From positions 1,204,001 through 1,268,000 of the forward strand of contig NC_013159.1 in NCBI RefSeq assembly GCF_000023865.1: a stretch of DNA of 64,000 bases. The letters run 5' to 3'. Shown piece by piece: positions 54,904-64,000 of the stretch; the first letter of the stretch is position 1; every line of letters starts with the position of its first letter. Below the pieces are notes generated by a model. That model was not told the origin of the DNA. It saw only the letters and a list, made by a program, of their open reading frames with translations, and did not search any database. Position numbers and translations under genes: made by a program. This stretch comes from Saccharomonospora viridis DSM 43017. GTDB taxonomy: Bacteria > Actinomycetota > Actinomycetes > Mycobacteriales > Pseudonocardiaceae.

Positions 54904-55836
54904 GTGAGTGAACGTTGCGATGGCACAGGGAAGTTCTCCCACCAGGCACTTTTCTATCGAGACACGAAGAGTTACCTGGCGGAAGCGGTGCCTTTCGTAT
55001 TACGCGGGGTCGCCGAGGGCGAGTTCGTGGTAGTGGCGGTACCGGGCCACCGGCTCCGACCGCTCGAGCAGGCCTTCGGACCCGCCGTGGATCGGGTGCA
55101 CCTGTTCGACATGAGCGAGATGGGACGCAATCCCGGGCGCTTGTTGCCGACCCTTTTCCAGATTCTCGCCGATGCGCACGGCGAACCCGTCCGGGTGTTC
55201 GGCGAACCGGTGTGGTCGGGGCGCTCGGAGGAGGAATATCCCGCGTGTGTGCAACACGAGGCCATGCTCAACTTCGCGTTCGCCGGATGGTCCGCGCGGT
55301 TTCTGTGTGCCTACGACATGAGCGCACTCGGGCCCGAGGTCCTGGCCGATGCGGAGGCGACGCACACCGCGCTCGTGGATTTCCCGGAGACACGACCCAG
55401 CACGGCTTACGACCCGGAAGCGGCGTACGAGCGGTACAACGTGCCGTTGCCGGCGCCTGAGGACGCCCTTCTACTGCCGTTCGACGTCGAGAGCATGTCG
55501 AAGGTGCGCCGAGTCGCCACCGAGTTCGCCGCGCTCGAAGGCCTGGGGCAGGACCGCCTCCAGGATGTCGCCCTGGCGGTGGGCGAGCTGTGCGCGAACA
55601 GCGTCCAGCACGGTGGTGGTAGCGGGGTTTTCGCGACATGGCAGCACGACGACGGCAGCGTGGTCTACGAAGTCGCCGACAGAGGCCGTTTGACCGACCG
55701 GATGGCCGGTCGTAAGCCGCCCGCTGCCCACCAGCGCGGAGGTTGGGGGCTGCTACTGGTCAACCAGGTCTCGGACCTCGTGCGCGCCTACGCGGGTCCG
55801 GAAGGGCTGACGACACGGGTCTATCTGCGGCACTGA
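54904..55836 (+). CDS. MEDS-domain anti-sigma regulatory/ATPase protein
   Basis: 310 residues. The N-terminal MEDS domain (about 10-170: HQALFYRDTKSYLAEAVPFV, AMLNFAFAGWSARFLCAYD) is a putative small-molecule sensor. The C-terminal RsbW-type HATPase (about 195-310) shows VALAVGELCANSVQHGGGSG (N-box), YEVADRGRL and GGWGLLLVNQVSDL. Such proteins act as switch kinases on anti-anti-sigma factors in actinobacteria; the partner is not adjacent. GTG start. The stop lies inside a 12-bp tandem repeat. Confidence 0.85.
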   Translation: MSERCDGTGKFSHQALFYRDTKSYLAEAVPFVLRGVAEGEFVVVAVPGHRLRPLEQAFGPAVDRVHLFDMSEMGRNPGRLLPTLFQILADAHGEPVRVFGEPVWSGRSEEEYPACVQHEAMLNFAFAGWSARFLCAYDMSALGPEVLADAEATHTALVDFPETRPSTAYDPEAAYERYNVPLPAPEDALLLPFDVESMSKVRRVATEFAALEGLGQDRLQDVALAVGELCANSVQHGGGSGVFATWQHDDGSVVYEVADRGRLTDRMAGRKPPAAHQRGGWGLLLVNQVSDLVRAYAGPEGLTTRVYLRH

Positions 55837-55899
55837 AAGCGGCACTGAAAGCGGCACTGAAGACGGCACTGAAGACGGCACTGAAAGCGGCACTGAAAG
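55828..55899. repeat. 12-bp tandem repeat, six copies
   Basis: Six head-to-tail copies of CGGCACTGAAAG (two end in AAGA instead of AAAG). The first copy contains the last two codons and the stop of the MEDS gene; the array fills most of the gap to the convergent esterase. Confidence 0.9.
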
Positions 55900-55915
55900 C
55901 ATTGAACATGCCGTG

Positions 55916-56788
55916 TCACACCGGCTTCGGAACGTGCTTGCCGAGGAAGTTCAGCAGGCTCGGGACGGTGGAGCGGAAGAAGCGGGGGCTGTGTCTCCCC
56001 GGCGCGAGATAGGCGACTTCGGGGTGGACGCGGCGGATGAAGGCCCGCACGCCGTCGATGAAGGTGTCCTCGGTGCCGCACCAGACGCCGGTGGGGATGC
56101 CGCGGAGGGTCTCGGTGTTGTGCAAGGGATCCATGGAAGCCCATTCGGCCTTGCTGCGCCAGGCCCGCCGTCGACGCATCCGTCGCCACGACATCAGTGC
56201 GGGGGCGATCGCTCCCACAGCCCGCACGGGATGTCCTCGTTCGGCACGGCGACGGGCGTAGAGCAGAGCCCCGAAACCACCCATCGACGTCCCCACGGCG
56301 GCGAACGGTGTGCCGTCCGTGCCCGCGAGCTCACGAGCCCGTAACCATTCGGGGACCTCTTCCAACAGCATGCCCATGGGGTCGTCGCCACGGTGATGTT
56401 CGTGCCAGTACGTGCTGCCGCCGTCCACGGCGATGAAACCGAATGCCGGGATCCGTCCGTCGGCCACGGCCCTACCGAGCGCGGTCACCAACCCGCCCGG
56501 CCCGGCCGCGCGGGCGGAGGAGTGACGGCCGTGCAGCAGCACCACCATCGGCATGCCGGGCGGTGTCGTCCGGTGGGGGAGTGTGTAGACCACTTCGACG
56601 TTTTGGTGGCGGTAGCGCGAATAACGCTCCTCTCGCACCGCGATGCCGTCCGAATGCGCCGAATGCGCCGACGACGAGGCCGCGCTGAGGGAGGTCACGC
56701 CCAACGTCGCCAGCGAGGTGAGACCCAGCAGAACGCTCCGCCTGTTGAGCCGGATACCGAGTTGTCGTGAGTCGTGTGGATCGGGCAC
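55916..56788 (-). CDS. Tat-exported alpha/beta-hydrolase esterase
   Basis: 290 residues. The N-terminus LNRRSVLLGLTSLATLGV is a twin-arginine signal. Hydrolase core: MPMVVLLHGRHSSARAAGPG, nucleophile elbow GTSMGGFGAL, Asp in GTEDTFIDGVRAF, His in APGRHSPRFF. Resembles the esterase D/PHB-depolymerase-like family. Substrate unknown. Confidence 0.85.
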   Translation of the reverse strand: MPDPHDSRQLGIRLNRRSVLLGLTSLATLGVTSLSAASSSAHSAHSDGIAVREERYSRYRHQNVEVVYTLPHRTTPPGMPMVVLLHGRHSSARAAGPGGLVTALGRAVADGRIPAFGFIAVDGGSTYWHEHHRGDDPMGMLLEEVPEWLRARELAGTDGTPFAAVGTSMGGFGALLYARRRAERGHPVRAVGAIAPALMSWRRMRRRRAWRSKAEWASMDPLHNTETLRGIPTGVWCGTEDTFIDGVRAFIRRVHPEVAYLAPGRHSPRFFRSTVPSLLNFLGKHVPKPV

Positions 56789-56839
56789 GGCTACTCCTCG
56801 GTCCTCGTGCTGGTCGATGAGGTCGAGACCCGCCTTCGG

Positions 56840-57658
56840 CTATTCGATTCCGTTCCCGGTGTACACGTTCATGCTTTCCCCACGGAGAAAGCCGACCAGC
56901 GTCATACCGTTGTCCTCGGCCAGCTCGACGGCGAGCGACGATGGTGCCGACACCGCGGCGATCAAGGAGATACCCGCCATCGCCGCTTTTTGAACCAACT
57001 CGAAGGAGGCACGACCGGACAGCAGAAGCCCGGTGTCGCGCGCGGGTACGCGGTTCGCCAGTAGGGCCCAGCCGAGCAGTTTGTCCACGGCGTTGTGCCT
57101 GCCGACGTCCTCCCGCACAGCCAGCAGCGTGCCGTCCGAGGTGAACAGAGCGGCCGCGTGCAGACCTCCGGTTGCGGCGAACACACGTTGTTGCTGCCGG
57201 AGGGCGTCGGGCAATGTCGACAGCACCGTGGGGCTGATCGTGAACGTCGAATCGCCCGGAGCGAAGCGGCTTTTCAGTCGCACGGCGTCCAGTGCCGCCT
57301 TGCCGCACACGCCGCACGACGAGGTGGTGTAGAAGTTGCGCTGCACGCCGACGTCGGGCATCGGTACGCCGTCGGCCAGCGTCAGGTCGAGCACGTTGTA
57401 GGTGTTGCGGCCGGTGTCGTCCACGCTGTCGCAGTAGCGGGCGAGTGTGACGTCGTCCTTGGCTCCGATGACGCCTTCGGACAGCAGGAACCCGTGCGCG
57501 AGCTCGACGTCGTGTCCGGGGGTCCGCATGGTGACGGCCAGCGGGGTCCCCGAGATCCGGATCTCCAACGGTTCCTCGGCGGCCAGCGTGTCCAGCCTGC
57601 GGCGGTCGCCGTTCGGGGTCAGTTTCCGCACGGGTCTGCGTACTGTCACCCGGCCCAT
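56840..57658 (-). CDS. fdhD: formate dehydrogenase accessory sulfurtransferase FdhD
   Basis: 272 residues from ATG 57658; the frame stays open upstream but that part is not FdhD-like. FdhD moves sulfur from IscS to the Mo cofactor of formate dehydrogenases. The sulfur-carrying Cys loop is [31 protein letters not shown] and [20 protein letters not shown] are typical. Its likely client is the FdhF/YdeP protein at the left edge, as no other formate dehydrogenase is in view. Confidence 0.93.
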   Translation of the reverse strand: MGRVTVRRPVRKLTPNGDRRRLDTLAAEEPLEIRISGTPLAVTMRTPGHDVELAHGFLLSEGVIGAKDDVTLARYCDSVDDTGRNTYNVLDLTLADGVPMPDVGVQRNFYTTSSCGVCGKAALDAVRLKSRFAPGDSTFTISPTVLSTLPDALRQQQRVFAATGGLHAAALFTSDGTLLAVREDVGRHNAVDKLLGWALLANRVPARDTGLLLSGRASFELVQKAAMAGISLIAAVSAPSSLAVELAEDNGMTLVGFLRGESMNVYTGNGIE

Positions 57659-57749
57659 CGGCACTCCTTCCTCACGTCGTGGAGCTCTTCCATGATGGCG
57701 CGTTCCGGGCGACGAACGCGAGTGAAGATCGTTCCCTACGCTCGCGGGC

Positions 57750-58436
57750 ATGTTGATCGCTGAGGATCTGTTGCTGTTGGCGTACGCCGACGAGGCCCGA
57801 GGCCCGGTGGGCGGTGTCTCCCAGCTGGAGCATGCGCTGGTCGGGGCGCTGTTGGTGGAACTCGTCATCCGGGAGCGCGTCGATGTCACCACGGTAGGCG
57901 CTGAAGGTGAATCGGGCAGGGTCTCGGTGCGGGACGACACACCGACGAAAGTGGCGCCGCTCGACGACGCGCTCGCCCGGTTGTCCACGCTGGAGGGAGC
58001 AAAGCCCAAGGACGTACTGCGTTCGTTGGCCGGAGCCGGGCTCGCCGAACGACTGCTCACGGGCCTCGTCGAGCGTGGTCTCCTGCGCAAGGAGCACGGC
58101 CATGTTCTCGGCTTGGCCCCCGCACCCTGTTGGCCCGCCGAGGACTCCCGGCACGAGGAGGGGGTCAAGGACCAGTTGCGTCGCGTACTCGTGGACGGCG
58201 AGTACCCGGACGAACGCACCGCCGTTCTGATCGCGTTGCTGGCCCACGGCACGGCGCTGAGACACGTCGCGGGCCGCGAACACGCCGACGTGGCCGATCG
58301 CCGGGCAAAGGAGATCGCACAGGGCAGTTGGGCGGGTGATTCCCTGCGGAAGTCCGTTGAGGAGATCGTCACGGCGGCGCTTCTGGCCCCCACGATCCTG
58401 TTGGCCAGTTCGCCCGCCTTCGTCCGTCGCTGGTGA
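57750..58436 (+). CDS. GPP34 (GOLPH3-like) family protein
   Basis: 228 residues, all helical: [60 protein letters not shown], a GPP34/Vps74 fold. Eukaryotic members bind phosphoinositides at the Golgi; actinobacterial members have no established role. Convergent to nothing; 43 bp before valS. Confidence 0.88.
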   Translation: MLIAEDLLLLAYADEARGPVGGVSQLEHALVGALLVELVIRERVDVTTVGAEGESGRVSVRDDTPTKVAPLDDALARLSTLEGAKPKDVLRSLAGAGLAERLLTGLVERGLLRKEHGHVLGLAPAPCWPAEDSRHEEGVKDQLRRVLVDGEYPDERTAVLIALLAHGTALRHVAGREHADVADRRAKEIAQGSWAGDSLRKSVEEIVTAALLAPTILLASSPAFVRRW

Positions 58437-58479
58437 GCCGGTGAGAAACGGGACGAAGGACTTCGTAGACTTACGTATC

Positions 58480-61128
58480 GTGACGGACAGCGCAGCGCGA
58501 AACACCGATCTGCCCACTTCGTGGAACCCGGCCGAAGAAGAGGCCGCGATCTATCAGCGGTGGGTGTCGGCCGGCTACTTCGAGGCCGATGCGGCGTCGG
58601 ACAAGCCGCCGTTTTCAATCGTGCTTCCGCCGCCGAACGTCACCGGCAGCCTGCACATGGGCCATGCGCTCAATCACACGCTCATGGACGCCATGACGCG
58701 GCGTCGGCGCATGCAGGGCTACGAGGTGCTGTGGCTGCCCGGTATGGACCACGCGGGTATCGCCACCCAGAACGTGGTGGAACGGGAGATCGCGAAGGAA
58801 GGGCTGTCCCGTCACGATCTGGGGCGTGAGCGCTTCGTGGAACGGGTCTGGGAGTGGAAGGCCGAGTACGGCGGCAAGATCCTGGACCAGATGAAGCGTC
58901 TCGGTGACGGCGTGGACTGGTCGCGCGAGCGGTTCACCATGGACGAGAGCCTGTCGCGCGCCGTCCAGACGATGTTCAAACGGCTTTACGACGACGGGCT
59001 CGTCTATCGGGCCGAACGCATCATCAACTGGTGCCCGCGGTGCATGACCGCGCTGTCCGACATCGAGGTGGACCACTCCGACGACGAGGGCGAGCTCGTC
59101 TCCATCCGCTACGGCGACGGTGACGCCTCCATCGTGGTGGCCACGACGCGGGCCGAGACGATGCTGGGTGACACGGCGGTGGCGGTGCACCCGGACGACG
59201 AACGGTACGCGCACCTCGTGGGGACCGAGGTCGAACTCCCGCTGACGGGGCGGCGGATCCCGATCGTGGCCGATGCCCATGTCGACCCCGAGTTCGGAAC
59301 CGGGGCGGTGAAGGTCACGCCCGCGCACGACCCCAACGACTTCGAGATCGGCCGTCGGCACGGCCTGGACATGCCGACGATCATGGACGAGCGCGGTGTG
59401 ATCACCGCGCACGGACCGTTCGAGGGCATGGACCGGTTCGAGGCCCGGCCGGCCATCGTGGCGGCACTGCGTGAGCAGGGTCGCATCGTGGCGGAGAAGC
59501 GCCCCTACGTGCACGCGGTGGGGCACTGTTCGCGCTGCGACACGGTGATCGAGCCTCGCCTGTCGTTGCAGTGGTGGGTGAAGGTCGAGCCGCTGGCGAA
59601 GGCCGCGGGCGACGCCGTGCGGGACGGCCGGGTGAAGATCCACCCGCCGGAGATGGCCAAGCGCTACTTCGACTGGGTCGACAACATGCACGACTGGACC
59701 ATCTCGCGCCAGTTGTGGTGGGGACATCGCATCCCGGTCTGGTACGGCCCGAACGGCGAGACGGTGTGTGTCGGGCCGGACGAGGAACCGCCCAGCGGCG
59801 AGGGGTGGACGCAGGACCCCGACGTGCTCGACACGTGGTTCTCGTCCGGGCTGTGGCCGATGTCCACGTTGGGCTGGCCCGAGCCGACCGACGATCTGGC
59901 GAAGTTCTATCCGACCAGCGTGTTGTCGACCGGCTACGACATCCTCTTCTTCTGGGTCGCCCGGATGATGATGTTCGGCCTGTACGGCATGCGGGACAAC
60001 GGTCCGGAGCGATCGATCCCGTTCGAGCATGTCTACCTGCACGGGCTGATCCGGGACGCGCACGGCAAGAAGATGTCGAAGTCCAGGGGCAACGTCATCG
60101 ACCCGCTGGACTGGATGGACCGGTTCGGCGCCGACGCCACGCGGTTCACCCTGGCGCGGGGCGCCAACCCCGGTGCCGACATGGCATTGGCCGAGGAGTG
60201 GGCCGCCGGGTCGCGCAACTTCTGCACGAAGCTGTGGAACGCCACGCGTTTCGCGGTGGCCAACGGCGCCACGGTGGCGACGTCGGTGCCCGAGGCGGAC
60301 GAGCTCACCGAGGCCGACCGTTGGATCCTCGGCCGGCTCTCGGCTGTCGCGTCCGAAGTGGACTCGTTGCTGGAGGACTTCCAGTTCGCCAAGGCCACCA
60401 ACCTGCTCTACCACTTCACGTGGGACGAGCTGTGCGACTGGTACCTGGAACTGGCGAAGGTGCAGTTGTCGGGGGAGAAGGCCGACAGCACCCGGGTAGT
60501 GCTGGGTCGTGTCCTCGACGTGGTGTTGCGGCTGCTGCACCCGTTCATCCCGTTCATCACCGAACGGCTGTGGACGACGCTCACCGGCGGTGAGTCGTTG
60601 GTGATCGCGGAGTGGCCCGTGGGTCCGGCGTGGACGTTCGCGGCCGACACCGAGGCGGAGACCCGGATCGCGGACGTGCAGAAGCTGGTCACGGAGATCC
60701 GGCGATTCCGCTCGGACCAGGGCCTCAAGCCGGGACAGCGGGTCGCGACCCGGTTGACCGGCGAGGGGGTCGCCGCGATCGCCGATCACGAGGAGGCGGT
60801 GCGGTCGCTGACCAGGCTGAGCGAGCCCGGCGACGCGTTCTCGGCGACGGCCTCGCTGGAGGTCGCCCTGTCGAGCGGCCCGGTGACGGTGGAGATCGAC
60901 CTGTCCGGAGCGATCGACGTCGAGGCCGAACGGAAGCGGTTGCAGAAGGACCTCGCCGCCGCGGAGAAGGAACTCAAGCAGAACGAGGGCAAGCTCAGCA
61001 ATCAGTCCTTCTTGGACAAGGCGCCGGCCGCGGTCGTCGAGAAGGTCCGGGCCCGGCGAGACACCGCTCTTGCGGACATCGAGCGCATCAAGGCCAGGCT
61101 GGACTCGTTGAGCTCGTTGGGTTCGTGA
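58480..61128 (+). CDS. valS: valyl-tRNA synthetase
   Basis: 882 residues from GTG 58480 (the usual [14 protein letters not shown] start follows); GTG 58441 is an in-frame alternative. Class I signatures: HIGH as HMGH (59-62) in [12 protein letters not shown] and KMSKS (531-535). Editing domain in the middle ([19 protein letters not shown]). The C-terminal coiled coil ([20 protein letters not shown]) is characteristic of ValS. Complete. Confidence 0.96.
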   Translation: MTDSAARNTDLPTSWNPAEEEAAIYQRWVSAGYFEADAASDKPPFSIVLPPPNVTGSLHMGHALNHTLMDAMTRRRRMQGYEVLWLPGMDHAGIATQNVVEREIAKEGLSRHDLGRERFVERVWEWKAEYGGKILDQMKRLGDGVDWSRERFTMDESLSRAVQTMFKRLYDDGLVYRAERIINWCPRCMTALSDIEVDHSDDEGELVSIRYGDGDASIVVATTRAETMLGDTAVAVHPDDERYAHLVGTEVELPLTGRRIPIVADAHVDPEFGTGAVKVTPAHDPNDFEIGRRHGLDMPTIMDERGVITAHGPFEGMDRFEARPAIVAALREQGRIVAEKRPYVHAVGHCSRCDTVIEPRLSLQWWVKVEPLAKAAGDAVRDGRVKIHPPEMAKRYFDWVDNMHDWTISRQLWWGHRIPVWYGPNGETVCVGPDEEPPSGEGWTQDPDVLDTWFSSGLWPMSTLGWPEPTDDLAKFYPTSVLSTGYDILFFWVARMMMFGLYGMRDNGPERSIPFEHVYLHGLIRDAHGKKMSKSRGNVIDPLDWMDRFGADATRFTLARGANPGADMALAEEWAAGSRNFCTKLWNATRFAVANGATVATSVPEADELTEADRWILGRLSAVASEVDSLLEDFQFAKATNLLYHFTWDELCDWYLELAKVQLSGEKADSTRVVLGRVLDVVLRLLHPFIPFITERLWTTLTGGESLVIAEWPVGPAWTFAADTEAETRIADVQKLVTEIRRFRSDQGLKPGQRVATRLTGEGVAAIADHEEAVRSLTRLSEPGDAFSATASLEVALSSGPVTVEIDLSGAIDVEAERKRLQKDLAAAEKELKQNEGKLSNQSFLDKAPAAVVEKVRARRDTALADIERIKARLDSLSSLGS

Positions 61129-61161
61129 GTCTTCAAGGGTTGGAATGCCGGTGAGGCTTCG

Positions 61162-62049
61162 TCACCGGCTGCGGTCGCCGAGGTGGTCGAGGATCACCTC
61201 GGCGACGCCTTCCATGCCCCAGCGGTTGGGGTGGTAGTGGGCCGCGCCGATCGGGTTGAGGGTCTTACCCTGAATCCACGCGTGGTCGGAACAGGCGTCG
61301 TGGCCGAGTGAAGCGGGGTAGGTGTCGATGAACGTCGTGCCCGTTCCGCTGTTCGTCGCCGCCGTGGCCAAAGCCGCGTTGAGGGTCTCCTCGATGTCGT
61401 TCAACCACGCGTAATCGCCGTCGGCGAACGGCAGGATGTCAGGACAGGTGCCGTGGGGCGGGGCGATCCGCGGGTAGCCGATCAGCAGGATCGTGGCCTC
61501 GGGTGACCGCTGTCGGATCCCGACGAGCACCTCCTCGACGTCGTCGCGGGTGCGCTCGATCGCGGCTTTGAGCGTGTCGACACCGTCCACGGTGAAGTGC
61601 TCCCGGCAGGGACTGCCTGTCGGGTCCGATTCCCGCAGTGCCGGACAGGTGTCGATGGCGCTGCCGAAGACGCTGTAGTTGTTGCCGCCGATGCCGATGG
61701 TCACCAGATCCGTGTCCGGGCGCAGCGCGTCGAACTGCGGCGGGTTGTATCCGATGGCGAGTTCCTGCCGCTGCGTCATGTCGGTGGTGTCGGCTCCGGC
61801 GCAGCTGACGTCGGTGAGCACCGTGTGCCCGAGGCGCCTGGCCACCACGGAGGGATAGTTGTTGGTGGATCGTAGGCAGCCGATCTGATCGAGGCGTTGG
61901 AACGGGATCAGCGGGCCGGAGGTGTACGAATCGCCCAGGGCGACGTAGTGCGTCGGTGCCAAGGGGGCCGCTACCGCCGTGGTGGGTGGCATGAACGCCA
62001 GCACGAAGACGGATACGAGGACTGCGGTCAGACTCCGGCGGCTGCGCAT
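61162..62049 (-). CDS. secreted SGNH/GDSL lipase
   Basis: 295 residues. Signal peptide LTAVLVSVFVLAFMPPTTAV. Block I HYVALGDSYTSG (catalytic Ser), block III TIGIGGNNYSVFG (oxyanion Asn), and C-terminal DACSDHAWIQGKTLNPIGAA with HYHPNRWGMEG (catalytic His). Six Cys suggest disulfides, as in Streptomyces secreted lipases. Convergent with valS, 33 bp apart. Confidence 0.92.
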   Translation of the reverse strand: MRSRRSLTAVLVSVFVLAFMPPTTAVAAPLAPTHYVALGDSYTSGPLIPFQRLDQIGCLRSTNNYPSVVARRLGHTVLTDVSCAGADTTDMTQRQELAIGYNPPQFDALRPDTDLVTIGIGGNNYSVFGSAIDTCPALRESDPTGSPCREHFTVDGVDTLKAAIERTRDDVEEVLVGIRQRSPEATILLIGYPRIAPPHGTCPDILPFADGDYAWLNDIEETLNAALATAATNSGTGTTFIDTYPASLGHDACSDHAWIQGKTLNPIGAAHYHPNRWGMEGVAEVILDHLGDRSR

Positions 62050-62146
62050 TCCTCAGTTCTAGTCGTTCCCCTCCGAGAGTGGATCTTCCGAAAGGGTGAT
62101 TCACGATTCGACGTCCTGGGCGCGCCACCTGCTTCCTTATGTGTTA

Positions 62147-62191
62147 AAAAGAAAAACTTTTGTTTGACATGCGCATAAGATCGACTATCGT
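62147..62191 (+). promoter_or_regulatory. promoter and operator-like palindrome of the sugar ABC operon
   Basis: TTGACA at 62164-62169 and TATCGT at 62186-62191 (16-bp spacing) end 8 nt before the ATG at 62200, so the transcript is probably leaderless. The palindrome AAAAG (62147-62151), five A, CTTTT (62157-62161) abuts the -35 box in an AT-rich patch, a likely repressor site. Confidence 0.5.
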
Positions 62192-62199
62192 GCGCAGCT

Positions 62200-63717
62200 A
62201 TGGCTGTGACGCGCCTCACTGCACAGGAGCCGATCGTCCGGATGCGGGGGATCACCAAGCGGTTCCTGGGGAACACGGTCCTCCAGGGGGTGGACCTCGA
62301 CCTGTACGCCGGTGAGGTGCACGCACTCGTGGGGGAGAACGGTGCGGGCAAGTCGACGTTGATGAGGATCCTGGCCGGAGTCCACACCGCCGACGAGGGG
62401 CGCGTGGAACTCGACGGGCGTCCGGTGTCGTTCTCGGCGCCCAGGCAGGCGCAGGCCGCGGGTATCTCCATCGTGCATCAGGAGCTCAACCTGCTCGGTG
62501 ATCGAACGGTGGCCGAGAACGTGTTCCTCGGCTCGGAGCCCGTGCGCTACGGCAGGGTCGACCGGCGACGCATGGAATCGGACACCGTGGCGTTGCTGGA
62601 GGAACTCGGCGTCGTGGGAATCTCCCCACGAACCCTCGTGCGACGTTTGTCGGTCGCCCAGCGACAGGTCGTGGAGATCGCCAAGGCGCTGTCGAGCGAC
62701 GTCCGGGTGCTGGCGATGGACGAGCCCACCGCCGCGTTGGCCGACAACGAGGTGGAACTGCTGTACAGGCTCGTGCGGCGGTTGTGTGATCACGGTATCG
62801 CCGTGCTCTACGTCTCCCACCGCTTGGTGGAGGTGTTCGCGCTCAGTCACCGCATCACCGTGCTCAAGGACGGCATGCTGGTCATCTCCCGACCGAGCGG
62901 GGGACTGACCGGCGACGAACTCGTCCGGCACATGGTGGGACGTTCGTTCGAGGCGTTGTTCCCGCCCCGGGCGAAGGATTCGGAGCTCGGTGCGACGCGG
63001 TTACGGCTGTCCGGATGCGGTAACGAGAAACTGCGCGACATCGATCTGGAAGTACGCGCGGGCGAGATCGTCGGGCTGGCGGGTTTACAGGGCGCGGGCC
63101 GCTCGGCCATCGCCCGCGCTGTGGGCGGCAGCGAACCGTTCACCGTCGGAACGGTCGAAGTGGACGGTGCGCCCGTGCGGTTGAGGTCGCCACGCGCGGC
63201 CGTGCGAGCCGGGATCGCGTACGTCACCGAGGACCGCAAGGGGGAGGGGTTGGCCCTGCGCCAGTCGGTGCGGGACAACGCCTTGCTGGTGCGTCGTGCC
63301 GCTTTCGGTGGCCGATCCCGGGGTTGGTCGAGAGGGATCTCGAAGCTGCTGGAAGCGATGACCGTGGTCGCGCGTTCACCGGATCAGGAGGTGCGGTTCC
63401 TGTCCGGTGGGAACCAGCAGAAGGTCGTGCTCGCCAAGTGGTTGGCGGTGGAGCCCAAGGTGCTCGTCGTCGACGAACCGACCCGGGGCGTCGACGTCGG
63501 TGCCAAGCAGGCGGTGTACGAGCTGTTGCGCGGGTTGGCCCGGTCCGGTGTGGCCATCGTGATGATCTCTTCCGAGTTACCCGAACTGATCGGCATGAGT
63601 GACCGCGTGTTGGTGCTGCACGACGGTCGGATCGCGGGTGAGCTCCCCGCGGGGCCGACGGAGGAAGCGGTGATGCGACTGGCCACCGGCCATGTGACCC
63701 CCAAGGAGGCCGCATGA
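62200..63717 (+). CDS. sugar ABC transporter ATP-binding protein (RbsA/XylG-like)
   Basis: 505 residues, two fused ATPase domains of the carbohydrate-uptake (CUT2) type. First: Walker A GENGAGKST (about 44), signature region LSVAQRQVVEIAKALS, VLAMDEPTAAL. Second: the usual degenerate P-loop GLQGAGRSAIARA, signature LSGGNQQKVVLAKWLA. Energises uptake of a pentose or similar sugar; substrate unknown without the binding protein. No Shine-Dalgarno. Coupled to the 38-codon frame downstream (ATGA). Confidence 0.93.
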   Translation: MAVTRLTAQEPIVRMRGITKRFLGNTVLQGVDLDLYAGEVHALVGENGAGKSTLMRILAGVHTADEGRVELDGRPVSFSAPRQAQAAGISIVHQELNLLGDRTVAENVFLGSEPVRYGRVDRRRMESDTVALLEELGVVGISPRTLVRRLSVAQRQVVEIAKALSSDVRVLAMDEPTAALADNEVELLYRLVRRLCDHGIAVLYVSHRLVEVFALSHRITVLKDGMLVISRPSGGLTGDELVRHMVGRSFEALFPPRAKDSELGATRLRLSGCGNEKLRDIDLEVRAGEIVGLAGLQGAGRSAIARAVGGSEPFTVGTVEVDGAPVRLRSPRAAVRAGIAYVTEDRKGEGLALRQSVRDNALLVRRAAFGGRSRGWSRGISKLLEAMTVVARSPDQEVRFLSGGNQQKVVLAKWLAVEPKVLVVDEPTRGVDVGAKQAVYELLRGLARSGVAIVMISSELPELIGMSDRVLVLHDGRIAGELPAGPTEEAVMRLATGHVTPKEAA

Positions 63718-63830
63718 GTGAGGATTTCGGGTTGCTCATGGCGGCCGACCGGGTTGGGCCCCCGCTGTGGCAGGTTGGGATGCCGCGGCAGGGGAGGGTG
63801 TCCCGCACGGACACAGCGGAGGCCACATGA
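63714..63830 (+). CDS. 38-residue ORF between ABC transporter genes
   Basis: MSEDFGLLMAADRVGPPLWQ and a basic tail. Its ATG overlaps the ATP-binding gene's stop (ATGA) and its own stop overlaps the permease ATG (ATGA). It may only carry ribosomes across, or encode a peptide. No motif recognised. Confidence 0.4.
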   Translation: MSEDFGLLMAADRVGPPLWQVGMPRQGRVSRTDTAEAT

Positions 63831-64000
63831 GCGGAGTCGTGGCGAACCCCTCCTCTGACCGTACTTTGTGGACTAACCGACTCGCGAACCCGGTGGTCGG
63901 GGTCTACGGGGCTCTGCTTCTCGTCGTGATCGTCGGGAGCGTGCTGGTGTCCCTCCGCGGCGGAGTGTTGCTCGACCAGGGTGGGATCTCGAACATCCTC
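63827..64000 (+). CDS. sugar ABC transporter permease (3' partial)
   Basis: 58 codons before the right edge: SGVVANPSSDRTLWTNRLAN, then the first TM helix VVGVYGALLLVVIVGSVLVS and GGVLLDQGGISNIL, the RbsC/AraH-like permease pattern. Starts in an ATGA overlap. Confidence 0.8.
   Translation, partial: MSGVVANPSSDRTLWTNRLANPVVGVYGALLLVVIVGSVLVSLRGGVLLDQGGISNIL

Overview
The window is GC-rich, tightly packed actinobacterial chromosome. Many genes start with GTG or TTG, neighbouring genes often overlap by 4 bases, and several gene families are typical of Pseudonocardiaceae and their relatives (Saccharomonospora/Amycolatopsis type): NAD-specific 180-kDa-class glutamate dehydrogenase, a mycothiol-linked DsbA-like protein, GPP34, and DUF397/DUF5753 pairs. 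The genus is inference. The backbone order ettA - gdh - thioesterase - hypothetical - glbO - HNH - DUF5130 - pepN - DsbA-like - rpiB - nei - tig - clpP1 - clpP2 - clpX - valS parallels Rv2477c to Rv2448c of Mycobacterium tuberculosis. This is an ancestral actinobacterial block into which accessory DNA has been inserted.

Layout. 0-2.9 kb: a molybdopterin oxidoreductase (cut by the left edge) translationally coupled to dihydropteroate synthase. 3.2-5.46 kb: a graveyard beside tRNA-Arg(TCT), with a broken TPR/NTPase gene, an epimerase fragment and a broken tyrosine recombinase. 5.5-21.7 kb: an I36 protease inhibitor, CopD/CtaG, EttA, glutamate dehydrogenase and its followers, MscS, truncated haemoglobin and HNH. 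22.1-22.5 kb: an 18-bp tandem repeat that encodes an extremely basic GTRVTx hexapeptide-repeat protein. 22.8-31.4 kb: DUF5130, PepN, DsbA-like, MBL, RpiB, Nei, a DUF1542-like protein, NlpC/P60, tRNA-Gly and tRNA-Pro. 31.5-39.8 kb: an 8.3-kb genomic island in tRNA-Pro(TGG), bounded by a perfect 38-bp direct repeat. It carries a recombinase fragment, a frameshifted methyltransferase/CYTH pair, a three-gene cassette, an XRE-DUF5753/DUF397 module plus a decayed second copy, two zinc-ribbon microproteins, mosaic gene fragments and a PIMT-like methyltransferase. 39.9-48.4 kb: a BASS transporter, a frameshifted sulfatase, and a six-gene minus-strand unit of LytS/LytTR sensor-regulator with two acetate/monocarboxylate-type symporters. 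48.7-61.1 kb: NhaA, Tig, ClpP1, ClpP2, ClpX, a MEDS/anti-sigma kinase, an esterase, FdhD, GPP34 and ValS. 61.2-64 kb: an SGNH lipase and the start of a sugar ABC transporter operon.

How the genes work together. Tig, ClpP1P2 and ClpX make a folding/proteolysis block. The LytS/LytTR pair most likely senses a small carboxylate and controls the co-directional SSS symporters. FdhD, 55 kb away, could activate the molybdoenzyme at the left edge. The candidates for something undescribed are the GTRVTx repeat protein and the tRNA-Pro island, with its repeated GGGTTGCATG operators and paired regulator modules. Frameshifts cluster in the two mobile-element regions and in the sulfatase, while long housekeeping frames (for example the 1660-residue glutamate dehydrogenase) are intact. 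That argues for gene decay rather than generally poor sequence.
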